The notes: generated by a model not told the origin, from the letters alone. A stretch of DNA of 42,053 bases from JAYVJM01 sp043769275 (GCA_043769275.1 JAYVJM010000076.1:1-42053), one strand, 5' to 3'; counted from the stretch's first letter, positions 26,239-35,176 are shown. A program made the numbers and translations.

Positions 26239-27147
26239 CTACATCGGCTGCACAGAAAAGCCGTCTAAAACAGGTTTATGCGCGGCATCAAAATACGCGG
26301 ACAATGAATGCTGTAAACCTTCTTGTGTCCATTTTCCACCTTGTGGATTGTCGTAGTGCTTGTCTATCGTTGGGCGTTGCACAACCGTCACACGCGGCCC
26401 CCACACAATGAAGACCTCGCCCGAAATATGACCCGCACTGGGGGAGGCTAAATAAGAAACCAAGGGCGCAACATTGGCAGGGTCAAACACATCAAAGCCG
26501 TCTTGCGGTTTAGCAAACATAGCAGCGGTCATGCCTTGATCCGTCATCGCTGTACGCGCACGCGGCATAATGACGTTGCAGGTGATGCCGTATTTAATCA
26601 ACAACTGCGCCGCGCCCATGGTCATTGCAGTGATGCCCGCCTTCGCCGCAGCGTAGTTTGGCTGGCCAGCCGAGCCAAACAGCGAAGCTTCCGATGAGGT
26701 GCTAATCAAACGACCATAATAAGAGCCGGTTGCTTTCGCTTTTTCGCGCCAGTACGCAGTGGCGTTGCGTATGTTGACGAAATGCCCGCGCAGATGCACA
26801 CGCACAACGGAATCAAACTCCTCGTCGTTCATGCTAAAAATGGTTTTATCGCGGCAAAAACCGGCGTTATTCACCATGATGTTCATATCACCGTAGGTTT
26901 TTAGCGCGGCTTCTAGCAGCGTCTGCGCGTCGGCACTGTCGGCACAATCGCCCAACACGGCAATCGCTTCGCCACCAAAGCCCTTGATGACATCGACCGT
27001 CTCCATCGCGGCATCTCTGCCTGCCGGTGTGTTGATATCGCTAATAACCACGCGTGCGCCTAAGCGCGCCAGATCCACAGCTTCTTCTCGACCCAAACCA
27101 CGACCGCTGCCGGTAACAATGGCGACTTTGCCATGTAAAGTTGACAT
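26239..27147 (-). CDS. short-chain dehydrogenase/reductase
   Basis: The 302-residue NAD(P)-dependent oxidoreductase has a Rossmann fold with the cofactor motif TGSGRGLG at 12-19, an acidic residue after beta 2 (SDINTP, favouring NAD), NNAG at 93-96, the catalytic Ser at about 150-152 (STSSEAS) and Tyr165-Lys169 (YAAAK). The C-terminal extension of about 50 residues makes it longer than minimal SDRs and resembles the SDR domain of 17-beta-hydroxysteroid/multifunctional beta-oxidation enzymes, so a hydroxyacyl-CoA or steroid substrate is possible. It is the only gene between the bidirectional terminator and the palindromic repeat after metK. Confidence 0.88.
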   Translation of the reverse strand: MSTLHGKVAIVTGSGRGLGREEAVDLARLGARVVISDINTPAGRDAAMETVDVIKGFGGEAIAVLGDCADSADAQTLLEAALKTYGDMNIMVNNAGFCRDKTIFSMNDEEFDSVVRVHLRGHFVNIRNATAYWREKAKATGSYYGRLISTSSEASLFGSAGQPNYAAAKAGITAMTMGAAQLLIKYGITCNVIMPRARTAMTDQGMTAAMFAKPQDGFDVFDPANVAPLVSYLASPSAGHISGEVFIVWGPRVTVVQRPTIDKHYDNPQGGKWTQEGLQHSLSAYFDAAHKPVLDGFSVQPM

Positions 27148-27194
27148 AGATATCTCCTGTTTTTATTGATGATTCTACTGTTGATATTTTAAAA

Positions 27195-27303
27195 GCGGAT
27201 GTTATGCGCAACAGTAAGGCCGTTCGGGCTGAGCCTGTCGAAGCCTTAGACAGCCCTTCGACAAGCTCAGGGCGAACGGGGTGCTTACATAACATCCGTT
27301 AAA
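27195..27303. repeat. outer inverted repeat enclosing a palindromic element
   Basis: The arms GCGGATGTTATG (27195-27206) and CATAACATCCG (27288-27298) are complementary and, with AGTAAG/CTTAC segments, flank the repeat at 27220-27279. On the minus strand T-rich sequence does not follow, but on the plus strand an A/T tract does. The layout suggests a small hairpin that was opened by insertion of the repeat into its loop. Confidence 0.6.
27220..27279. repeat. dispersed palindromic repeat, copy 2
   Basis: The outer arms CCGTTCG/CGAACGG enclose GGCTGAGCCTGTCGAAG and CCCTTCGACAAGCTCAGGG, which are complementary. It has the same architecture as copy 1 at 6906-6975. It lies after metK and before the SDR start on the minus strand, and probably acts as a transcript end or stabiliser. 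Confidence 0.85.
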
Positions 27304-27312
27304 AAAATAAAT

Positions 27313-28542
27313 TTACGCGCCAACTAACTCGGTTTCATTTTTTTTTACCTGTAAACCTGCTGCATCGCGCAATAGTGCGGCCTTATCTGTGCGCTCCCAC
27401 GTAAAGGTGTTGCACTTTACGCCATTGATTTCCAAGACACCTGGCGCACGACCAAAGTGACCGTAAACCGCCGTGCTGCGGTAAATCGGGTGCAACAATT
27501 CCAATTGTTTGGTCAGCCCGAAGGGGCGAAGATCAAAAAATGTGCGCACCAACGCAATTAACTTCTCATCACTAACCTTGCCAGTGCCGAAGGTATTAAC
27601 TGAGATAGATGTCGGTTCAGCCACGCCAATTGCGTAAGACACCTGTATTTCACAGCGATCTGCCAAGCCCGCCGCCACAATATTTTTAGCGACATAACGG
27701 CCTTTATAGGCTGCCGAGCGGTCAACTTTTGAAGGGTCTTTGCCTGAAAATGCACCGCCGCCATGCCGCGCCATGCCACCGTAGGAATCCACAATGATTT
27801 TGCGGCCGGTCAAACCGCAATCGCCCATCGGCCCGCCAATCTCAAAACGCCCTGTTGGGTTGATGAAGATTTTCGTGTTTTTATGCAGCCATTGTGTGGG
27901 CAACACATGTTTGATAATCAGCTCCATCACGCCTTCGCGAATGTCGGCATCGCTGACATCAGGCGCGTGCTGGGTGGACAGCACCACGGCATCAATGGCT
28001 ACCGGCTTGCCTTTCTCATTGTAGTGAAACGTGACTTGCGATTTGGCGTCAGGGCGCAACCACGGCAGCAAACCCGACTTGCGCGCCTCAGCCTGACGCT
28101 CCACCAAACGGTGCGCGTATTGAATCGGTGCGGGCATCAACACTTCGGTTTCGTTGCTGGCATAACCAAACATCAGGCCTTGATCGCCCGCGCCTTGGTC
28201 TTCCGGCTTAATGCGATCCACGCCCTGCGCGATATCCGGCGACTGTTTGCCCACTAAATTGAGCACGCCACACGTTTTGCCATCGAAACAGACATCGGAA
28301 GAGTCAAAACCAACATCAATGACAACGTCACGCACGATGCGCTCAAAATCAATGTTGGCTGTGGTGGTAATTTCACCGGCAAGAACAACAACACCCGTTT
28401 TCACGAGCGTTTCACACGCCACGCGGGCATGGGGGTCTTCCATGAGAATGGCATCTAATATCGCATCCGATATTTGGTCAGCCATTTTATCGGGATGGCC
28501 TTCAGAGACCGACTCAGAGGTAAATACAGCGTATTCAGACAT
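27313..28542 (-). CDS. metK: S-adenosylmethionine synthetase
   Basis: MetK makes SAM from methionine and ATP and is essential for methylation and polyamine synthesis. The 409 residues include FTSESVSEGHPDK at the N-terminus, GAGDQGLMFGYA, and the phosphate loop GGGAFSGKDPSKVDRSAAY. The length is slightly above E. coli MetK (384). The ATG at 28542 shares its A with the TAA stop of the upstream ArsR-methyltransferase gene (TAATG), so translation should be coupled. No SAM riboswitch is expected or seen because the upstream sequence is coding; control more likely comes from that regulator. Confidence 0.97.
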   Translation of the reverse strand: MSEYAVFTSESVSEGHPDKMADQISDAILDAILMEDPHARVACETLVKTGVVVLAGEITTTANIDFERIVRDVVIDVGFDSSDVCFDGKTCGVLNLVGKQSPDIAQGVDRIKPEDQGAGDQGLMFGYASNETEVLMPAPIQYAHRLVERQAEARKSGLLPWLRPDAKSQVTFHYNEKGKPVAIDAVVLSTQHAPDVSDADIREGVMELIIKHVLPTQWLHKNTKIFINPTGRFEIGGPMGDCGLTGRKIIVDSYGGMARHGGGAFSGKDPSKVDRSAAYKGRYVAKNIVAAGLADRCEIQVSYAIGVAEPTSISVNTFGTGKVSDEKLIALVRTFFDLRPFGLTKQLELLHPIYRSTAVYGHFGRAPGVLEINGVKCNTFTWERTDKAALLRDAAGLQVKKNETELVGA

Positions 28543-29573
28543 TATTTTGCTCCCTTTTGTATAGAGCGGGTGGGTGGATTTGACCCTTGCCGGGTCGTGT
28601 GGATTTGAATTTGAAAACCGTTGCGCAAAGCAAGGTACTGACTGCTCTCACAGATAAGGCCGGCATCAGCCAGCCACGAGCAAAGTTCACGCGGCTCAAA
28701 ACCGAGCCAAATATCACCGCAGGCCTCGCGTACCCAGCCCTGCTGGTGATGGCATAACTCACAGACCAACAAACAAGCATTGGCAGACAAGCTGCGACCT
28801 ACCGCCGTAATCACCTCGGCGGGCGACGGCGTATGGTGCAGCACCATATTCATAACCACGCAATCCGGCACGAAATCATTTGGCAGGCTGCTGATATCAC
28901 CACAAAAAAGCTCGACATTGCCCAGCTTGTGCGCACGGACATAATCAGCGGCCAAGGCCAGCATGGCGGCGTTGTTGTCCAAGCCACAAACACGCGCAAA
29001 CCGCTGCGCCAACTCACCTAAAAACTGCCCATTGCCGGGCCCTATTTCCAAGGCGCAAGCGTGGTTTGGCAGGGTCAGCCGATCCAACAATGCAGCCATC
29101 GCCGGACCGTATAAGTCATAATCCGCGATCTGCTCCTGTTGCTGGCGAAAAAAGCTGGCATGTTGCGCAAAGAAGGTACGCGAGCAACTCATGCGCTCGG
29201 CCTGCACTTCCAGCAGGCGCACCAGCACAGCAGCAGGCAAGCGAATCGCATCAATGCGCAGAAAAAGTGCTTGCTGTAAAGCGACGCTATTGGCACTGTC
29301 TGCCGCGTCTGCCGCCGCCCGACGATAAAAAATGGTATTGCCTTCACGGCGCGTAATCACCAATCCCGCTTGCGCCAGAATTTTTAGGTGATGACTAAGG
29401 GCAGACTGCTTCACCGACAAAATATGACAAAGCTCCAACACAGCAAAGGAATCCTGCCGCAATAAGCCAAGCACAGTGATACGCAGCGGATCCGCCACGG
29501 CCTTTAAATAGGAGGCCAGCAGCAGCGATGCGCTGTCATCGAGGACGGAATGTGAGGCAGTTTCGTATAGCAT
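28542..29573 (-). CDS. ArsR-type repressor fused to a SAM-dependent methyltransferase domain
   Basis: The 343-residue regulator has an N-terminal winged helix at about residues 15-95, with LKAVADPLRITVLGLL, an HTH recognition part VKQSALSHHLKILAQAGLV and a wing RREGNTIFYR. The ArsR metal-binding CxC is missing. A class I methyltransferase domain follows, with motif I EIGPGNG at 176-182 and later NMVLHHTPSPAEV, so it probably senses SAM or SAH rather than metal. Its stop overlaps the metK start. Similar genes precede metK in Pseudomonas, and ArsR-family SAH sensors (SahR) are known in other Proteobacteria. The palindrome 68 bases upstream is its probable operator. Confidence 0.87.
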   Translation of the reverse strand: MLYETASHSVLDDSASLLLASYLKAVADPLRITVLGLLRQDSFAVLELCHILSVKQSALSHHLKILAQAGLVITRREGNTIFYRRAAADAADSANSVALQQALFLRIDAIRLPAAVLVRLLEVQAERMSCSRTFFAQHASFFRQQQEQIADYDLYGPAMAALLDRLTLPNHACALEIGPGNGQFLGELAQRFARVCGLDNNAAMLALAADYVRAHKLGNVELFCGDISSLPNDFVPDCVVMNMVLHHTPSPAEVITAVGRSLSANACLLVCELCHHQQGWVREACGDIWLGFEPRELCSWLADAGLICESSQYLALRNGFQIQIHTTRQGSNPPTRSIQKGAK

Positions 29574-29640
29574 GGGTATGGCAACGTGCGATTTAGGCGC
29601 TTCTGAGAAATAACGGGGCGCGATGGTAGCAGCACATTCG

Positions 29641-29668
29641 ACCTATATCAAAACTTTTTGATATAGGT
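29641..29668. promoter_or_regulatory. perfect palindrome, probable operator of the ArsR-metK operon
   Basis: The arms ACCTATATCAAAA and TTTTGATATAGGT are exact complements, separated by CT. The site is 68 bases upstream of the regulator start and about 90 bases upstream of the divergent yehS, so it could control both. AT-rich dyads of this size are typical for ArsR-family dimers. The binding is inferred, not shown. Confidence 0.72.
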
Positions 29669-29759
29669 GCTAGCGGCAGCCACAGGCTCTCGCGTTAGAA
29701 TATGCCCCCCATCGCCCGCAGGCGCGCACATTCAGCCGCACAAACCGGAAGACAACCCC

Positions 29760-30221
29760 ATGATTAACAACGATATATTGCGCAGCGTGCGCTACATGCT
29801 GGATATCAGCGATGCCAAAATTGTTGATATCATCAAGCTGGCAGGCGGCGAGATCGACAAAGCCGATATCGTGGCATGTTTAAAAAAAGAGGAGGAGGAC
29901 GGTTACCGCGAGTGCGGTGACACACTGATGATCGCCTTTCTCAATGGCCTAGTGTTTTACGCACGCGGCAAAGACGAAAGCCTACCCCCACAACCGTCAC
30001 CCACACGACTGACCAACAATATCGTATTGAAAAAACTGCGCGTCGCCTTTGAAATGAAAGAAGACGACGTGCGCGGCATTTTGGATGCGGCAGGGTTTTC
30101 CATTACGAAACCCGAACTGAGTGCGTTATTTCGCAAGGAAGGACACAAAAACTACCGCAATTGCGGCGATCAACTGCTGCGCAACTTTCTCAAAGGACTA
30201 ACGCTGCACATGCGCAATTAA
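29760..30221 (+). CDS. yehS: DUF1456/YehS family protein
   Basis: The 153-residue cytosolic protein consists of two DUF1456 repeats of about 70 residues each. Both show NDILRSVRYMLDI-like openings (the second is NNIVLKKLRVAFEM) and end YRECGDTLMIAFLNGL and YRNCGDQLLRNFLKGL. The function is unknown in all species. GGAAGA precedes the ATG. It is divergent from the ArsR-metK operon, and the operator palindrome lies between them. Confidence 0.88.
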   Translation: MINNDILRSVRYMLDISDAKIVDIIKLAGGEIDKADIVACLKKEEEDGYRECGDTLMIAFLNGLVFYARGKDESLPPQPSPTRLTNNIVLKKLRVAFEMKEDDVRGILDAAGFSITKPELSALFRKEGHKNYRNCGDQLLRNFLKGLTLHMRN

Positions 30222-30264
30222 TATGCCAACCTTGGAAATTAAAGAGCACATTCACGGTCTATAG

Positions 30265-30281
30265 CCGTGTGCCTCACACGG
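30265..30281. repeat. short perfect hairpin upstream of aceE
   Basis: CCGTGTG and CACACGG flank a three-base loop. There is no T tract, so it is not a typical terminator. It lies about 125 bases before aceE and could be an operator or leader hairpin. A candidate -10 TATACT is found further down, near 30351. Nothing else was recognised in this 184-base gap. Confidence 0.45.
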
Positions 30282-30405
30282 CGCTGGACGCACCGGCACC
30301 CTGTAAAATCCTTACAATACGACCAAAAATCAACCCATAAACTGCTGCGCTATACTTTTTGACACTACCGCTTGCTCATTACGACAAGCCGATTCAGGAG
30401 CCACC

Positions 30406-33069
30406 ATGCTGGAAGATACAGACCCTATCGAAACCCGTGAATGGCTGGATGCCATGGAATCCTTAATACGCCACGGCGGTCGTGAGCGCGCAGCCTACGT
30501 GCTCTTTACACTGGCAGCGAAAGGCTATGAGCAGGGATTAAAGCTGCCATCTGCCATTACCACCCCCTATCGCAACACCCTGCATTTCACCCAAGAAAAG
30601 CGTATGCCAGGCGACTTATTCATGGAGCGCCGCATCCGCTCACTGATACGCTGGAACGCATTGGCTATGGTCTTGCGCGCCAATAAAAACAAAGACGAAC
30701 TGGGCGGCCACATTGCCACATTTTCATCAGCAGCCATGCTATACGACATCGGATTTAATTACTTTTTTCGCGGCGGTGACTTTGTGCGCGAGGATGGAGC
30801 TCATCAACAAGCCGACCTGATTTACTACCAAGGACACAGCGCACCAGGCATCTATGCGCGCTCTTTTTTAGAGCGCCGCCTTGATGAAGAACATCTCGAC
30901 AATTTCCGGCGCGAAGTCAACGGCAACGGCCTGTCATCCTACCCGCACCCGTACTTAATGCCGGACTACTGGCAATTCCCCACTGTGTCGATGGGACTCG
31001 GCCCACTGCAAGCCATATACCAAGCGCATGTGATGAAGTATCAACACAAACGCGGCTTAGTTGATCAGGGTGATCGAAAAATATGGGTGTTTTTGGGTGA
31101 TGGTGAATGCGACGAGCCAGAATCACTCGGCGCAATTGCGTTAGCCGGACGTGAACAACTAGAAAACCTGATTTTTGTCGTCAACTGCAACTTACAGCGA
31201 CTGGACGGCCCTGTACGCGGCAATGGAAAAATTGTGCAGGAACTGGAAGGTGTATTTCGCGGCGCAGATTGGAACGTTATTAAAGTATTGTGGGGGCGGC
31301 AATGGGATTCCCTGCTTGAAAAAGACAAAAGCGGCCTGCTGCAACAACGCATGAATGAAGTCTGCGACGGCGAATTACAAAACTACAAAAACATGGGCGG
31401 AGCCTACACACGCAAACACTTTTTCGGCAAATACCCCGAGCTGTTAACGCTGGTGCAAGACTTGTCTGATGACGATATTTACGGCCTTAATCGTGGCGGC
31501 CACGACCCGTACAAAGTCTATGCAGCCTATTACGAAGCGGTAAACAGCAACGAGGGGAAGCCGACCGTTATCCTAGCGCAAACCGTCAAAGGTTACGGCT
31601 TAGGCGCAGCAGGCGAAGCCACTAACGACACGCACTCGGTCAAAAAACTCGACGGCAGAAGCCTGCACTCTTTCCGCGACCGCTTTGATATTCCGCTATC
31701 GGATGAAGAGCTGGAAACCATCCCCTACTACCGGCCAGATGAAGACAGCCCAGAAATGCTGTACATGCGTGAACGTCGCCACGCGTTAGGCGGCTTTTTA
31801 CCTGCCCGCACACACGCAGCAGAAAAATTTCCAACGCCACCGTTATCAGATTTTGAGGCCATCCTACAAGGCAGTGGTGATCGCGCCATATCCACCACCA
31901 TGGCGTTTGTGCGCTTACTCTCCACATTGGTAAAAAACGAACACATTGGCAGTCGCGTCGTGCCGATTGTGCCAGACGAAGCACGCACCTTCGGCATGGA
32001 AGGCATGATTCGACAACTCGGAATTTATTCATCGGCTGGGCAAAAATACACACCGGTTGATGCGGGTCAGATTGTGTTTTACAAAGAGTCCGAACAAGGG
32101 CAAATTCTTGAAGAAGGCATCACGGAGGCGGGCGCAATGTCGGCGTGGATCGCCTGCGCCACATCCTACAGCGCACACGCCTGCCCGCTGGTGCCGTTTT
32201 ATATTTTCTATTCGATGTTCGGCTTTCAGCGCATAGGCGACTTAGCTTGGGCGGCAGGAGACGCTGGCGCACGCGGCTTTTTAATCGGTGCCACCTCTGG
32301 CCGCACAACGCTAAACGGCGAAGGCCTGCAACACCAAGACGGACACAGCCACATCTTGGCCGGCACTATCCCGAACTGCGTCACCTATGACCCGTGTTAC
32401 GCCTATGAGCTTGCCGTCATTATTCAGCAAGGCCTAAAAGAAATGCTGGATGAACAGCGCAACCGCTTTTACTACATCACCGTGCTCAACGAAAACTACC
32501 TGCAACCGGCGATGCCTGCCGGTGTCGAAGATGGCATCATTCGCGGCATGTATCGCCTAAAAACGGCTGAAAATGCCCAAGTGCAACTGTTAGGCTCAGG
32601 CGCTATTTTGCGCGAAGTCGAAGCAGCGGCCGTCATTTTGCATGAGCAATTTGATATTGAGGCCAATGTCTGGAGTGTTACCAGCTTTAACGAACTGCGA
32701 CGCAACGGCTTGAGCACGGAACGCTGGAATCGCCTGCACCCTAATTTGCCTGCGCGCGAGCCGTATATCACCCACCTGCTGGAAAACGAACAGGGCCCCG
32801 TGGTCGCCGCAACGGACTATATGAAGCTGTATGCCGACCAAATCCGCGCATGGGTTCCGCAACAATTTATTGCATTAGGCACAGATGGCTTTGGGCGCAG
32901 CGATACCCGCGCGCAGCTACGCAGACACTTTGAAGTCGACCGCGCATTTATTGTGCTGGCGACTTTGCATGCACTGCAAGACGAAGGCATGGTAAGTGCA
33001 GACGTGGTAGAAAAATCCCGTGTGTTATTCGATATTCCGGCGGATAAAAAAGACCCGCTGTATAGCTAA
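30406..33069 (+). CDS. aceE: pyruvate dehydrogenase E1 component, homodimeric type
   Basis: AceE decarboxylates pyruvate with thiamine diphosphate and passes the acetyl group to the lipoyl domain of AceF. The 887 residues match E. coli AceE. The start DTDPIETREWLDAMESL, the TPP motif GDGECDEPES at about 231 closing with NCNLQRLDGPVRGN, the inner loop TNDTHSVKKLDG, and the late VPDEARTFGMEG and HQDGHSH are all present. AGGAG precedes the ATG. aceF follows after 24 bases. The usual regulator pdhR and lpd are not within the window. Confidence 0.97.
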   Translation: MLEDTDPIETREWLDAMESLIRHGGRERAAYVLFTLAAKGYEQGLKLPSAITTPYRNTLHFTQEKRMPGDLFMERRIRSLIRWNALAMVLRANKNKDELGGHIATFSSAAMLYDIGFNYFFRGGDFVREDGAHQQADLIYYQGHSAPGIYARSFLERRLDEEHLDNFRREVNGNGLSSYPHPYLMPDYWQFPTVSMGLGPLQAIYQAHVMKYQHKRGLVDQGDRKIWVFLGDGECDEPESLGAIALAGREQLENLIFVVNCNLQRLDGPVRGNGKIVQELEGVFRGADWNVIKVLWGRQWDSLLEKDKSGLLQQRMNEVCDGELQNYKNMGGAYTRKHFFGKYPELLTLVQDLSDDDIYGLNRGGHDPYKVYAAYYEAVNSNEGKPTVILAQTVKGYGLGAAGEATNDTHSVKKLDGRSLHSFRDRFDIPLSDEELETIPYYRPDEDSPEMLYMRERRHALGGFLPARTHAAEKFPTPPLSDFEAILQGSGDRAISTTMAFVRLLSTLVKNEHIGSRVVPIVPDEARTFGMEGMIRQLGIYSSAGQKYTPVDAGQIVFYKESEQGQILEEGITEAGAMSAWIACATSYSAHACPLVPFYIFYSMFGFQRIGDLAWAAGDAGARGFLIGATSGRTTLNGEGLQHQDGHSHILAGTIPNCVTYDPCYAYELAVIIQQGLKEMLDEQRNRFYYITVLNENYLQPAMPAGVEDGIIRGMYRLKTAENAQVQLLGSGAILREVEAAAVILHEQFDIEANVWSVTSFNELRRNGLSTERWNRLHPNLPAREPYITHLLENEQGPVVAATDYMKLYADQIRAWVPQQFIALGTDGFGRSDTRAQLRRHFEVDRAFIVLATLHALQDEGMVSADVVEKSRVLFDIPADKKDPLYS

Positions 33070-33093
33070 CCGTAACTTGAAAAGGGTTTCATT

Positions 33094-34416
33094 GTGACCA
33101 TAGAAAAAGTCCACATTCCCGATCTCGGCCACAGCGACACGGTCGACGTGATTGAGCTGTGTGTTAAACCCGGCGACATCATTAAAGTTGACCAGTCACT
33201 GGCGGTATTGGAAAGCGCGAAAGCCTCGATGGAAGTGCCGAGTCCATTTGCCGGAAAAGTCGTTTCTGTACAGCTCAAGCTAGGAGACAAAGTGCTCAGT
33301 GGCACGCTGGTGGCTGAAATTGAAACGACAGCGGCATCCATTCCCGCAACGCCCAGCACCGTCATTGCTGAAATACAGCCCATTGCCATCACAGCGGCGA
33401 CAGTCGCGCCCGTTCCCGCGCCTGCTCAAGTTTCCGCCCCTATTTCAACAGATGTAGCCGTTGCTTTAATGTCAAAAAGTGGCAACAGCGACCCCTGCGA
33501 TATTTATGCAGGCCCTGCCGTGCGCAAACTGGCGCGCGACTTGGGCGTAGAACTTAAAGACATCGTCGCCAGCGGCCCACGGGAACGCCTCCTAAAAGAC
33601 GACGTGAGCTTGTTTGTGAAAAACCGCATGCAGCAAGTTGTCCATCCTATTGCCAGCAGCGCAGCGCCTGCAACCGGCAGCGGCATCCCCGCCATACCCG
33701 CTGTCGACTTCAGCCGCTTTGGCGAAACAAGCCTTGTGCCCATGAGCAAAATTGACAAAATAACGGCGGAAAACATGCAGCGCGCATGGCTCAATGTGCC
33801 GCACGTCACGCAATTTGATGAAGCCGACATTTCTACACTGGAAGACTTTCGTCAAACGTTAAAAGCCGACATGGAAACACGCGGCATAAAATTAACGCCA
33901 CTCGCTTTTCTGTTGAAAGCCTGCGCCAATGCCCTGCGCGAACACCCAAAGTTTTGTCGCTCACTGCATGAAGACGGCGCAAATTTTGTGCAGAAAAAAT
34001 ACATCCATATCGGCATTGCCGTCGACACACCAGCGGGTCTTGTTGTGCCCGTTCTGCGTAACGTCGATCAAAAAGGCTTGTGGGAAATAGCCGCCGAGAT
34101 CACCGCGCTTTCTGCCAAAGCACGCGCAGGAAAACTCATACCAAACGAAATGCAAGGCGGTTGTTTTACCGTGTCGAGCCTTGGCAGTATTGGTGGATTG
34201 GGCTTTACGCCTATCGTGAATGCACCGGAGGTCGCCATACTTGGCGTATCCAAAACACAGATAAAACCAGTATGGGACGGTGCGCAATTTGTACCGAAAA
34301 CAATGCTGCCGCTAAGCCTGTCTTACGATCACCGCATTGTGAACGGCGCAGATGGCGGGCGTTTTTTCAGTTCGCTGATTAAGGGAATAACCGACATTCG
34401 GCATATGTTGCTGTAA
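33094..34416 (+). CDS. aceF: dihydrolipoamide acetyltransferase, E2 of pyruvate dehydrogenase
   Basis: The 440-residue E2 has a single lipoyl domain (lipoyl Lys43 in ESAKASME), shorter than the two or three in Pseudomonas and E. coli. An Ala/Pro-rich linker (about 80-125), a peripheral-subunit-binding domain (AGPAVRKLARDLGV, about 139-175) and the acetyltransferase core follow. The active-site motif is SYDHRIVNGAD (His413). The +4 residue is Asn, as in Azotobacter E2p, instead of Asp. The start is GTG at 33094 with AAAGGG upstream. It follows aceE closely as an operon, but an unrelated glycosyltransferase rather than lpd comes next. Confidence 0.95.
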   Translation: MTIEKVHIPDLGHSDTVDVIELCVKPGDIIKVDQSLAVLESAKASMEVPSPFAGKVVSVQLKLGDKVLSGTLVAEIETTAASIPATPSTVIAEIQPIAITAATVAPVPAPAQVSAPISTDVAVALMSKSGNSDPCDIYAGPAVRKLARDLGVELKDIVASGPRERLLKDDVSLFVKNRMQQVVHPIASSAAPATGSGIPAIPAVDFSRFGETSLVPMSKIDKITAENMQRAWLNVPHVTQFDEADISTLEDFRQTLKADMETRGIKLTPLAFLLKACANALREHPKFCRSLHEDGANFVQKKYIHIGIAVDTPAGLVVPVLRNVDQKGLWEIAAEITALSAKARAGKLIPNEMQGGCFTVSSLGSIGGLGFTPIVNAPEVAILGVSKTQIKPVWDGAQFVPKTMLPLSLSYDHRIVNGADGGRFFSSLIKGITDIRHMLL

Positions 34417-34444
34417 TTTTTTGTCTCAGCCAAAAGAGCGACCC

Positions 34445-35176
34445 GTGCAGACTGCTTTATCTGTTCTTGAAACGCGACTGTGCGGAAATCCGCAGCAGGC
34501 TGCCTGCGTAGAGCGCAGGCAGCTTGTGACGTTCCTAAACCCCTATTCCTATCTTATCGCCAGAAAAAACATCGCCGTACTTTCACAGTTTGATACCGTG
34601 TGCGTCGACGGTTTGTTGTTATTACTGCTGCTAAAAGCCTGTGGCTTTCGCATTAAGCAGCGCATCAGCTTTGATTACACATCCATTGCAAACGCCGTTT
34701 TGACTGCTGCCTGCGCGCAACATAAATCGGTTTTCTTTGTGGGATCACACGATGAAACTATAAAAAAATTCGTCGCGCACATTGAAGATCAATACCCCAA
34801 TTTAGTGATTACAGGCTATTCAGGCGGTTATTTTTCATCGAACACCACACGCGCCAACACGCTGAATGCCATCGCAAAGCAACGCCCAGACATTGTTATC
34901 TGCGGCATGGGGACACCCCTACAAGAGCAGTTTCTGGTTGATTTAAGCGCCACAGGTTGGGCTGGCACAGGCTACACGTGCGGCGGATTTATTCATCAAA
35001 CGGCATCAAAAAACGGCCTTTACTTTCCACACTGGATAAACAAACTTCAACTTCGATTTTTATTCAGGCTGTATAAAGAGCCCGCGTTATGGCGGCGGTA
35101 TGTGTTGGAGTATCCCAAGATTATTCCCGCGCTTTTATATGACCGGCTGCGCTATCATCGCGTGCCAAAAAGCTGA
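34445..35176 (+). CDS. WecG/TagA/CpsF-family glycosyltransferase
   Basis: The 243-residue GT26 enzyme transfers a sugar to a lipid-linked acceptor in surface polysaccharide synthesis. Family motifs are FLNPYSYLIARK at the start, a VCVDG segment (the usual ADG motif), FFVGSHDETIKKF, ICGMGTPLQEQF near the middle, and GGFIHQTA. The C-terminal region is basic with RLYKEPALWRRYV, typical of membrane association. The GTG at 34445 has AAGAG upstream; TTG at 34421 is the alternative. It follows aceF by 28 bases and may be cotranscribed, with no polysaccharide genes nearby. Confidence 0.85.
   Translation: MQTALSVLETRLCGNPQQAACVERRQLVTFLNPYSYLIARKNIAVLSQFDTVCVDGLLLLLLLKACGFRIKQRISFDYTSIANAVLTAACAQHKSVFFVGSHDETIKKFVAHIEDQYPNLVITGYSGGYFSSNTTRANTLNAIAKQRPDIVICGMGTPLQEQFLVDLSATGWAGTGYTCGGFIHQTASKNGLYFPHWINKLQLRFLFRLYKEPALWRRYVLEYPKIIPALLYDRLRYHRVPKS

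Noticed and set aside
27763..28257. 164-residue frame opposite metK
   Set aside because: It is antisense to a highly conserved gene, has no family features and is explained by the codon pattern of metK.
28543..28560. SAM riboswitch in front of metK
   Set aside because: The sequence directly upstream of metK is the coding end of the ArsR-methyltransferase gene, with a one-base overlap. There is no room for an aptamer.
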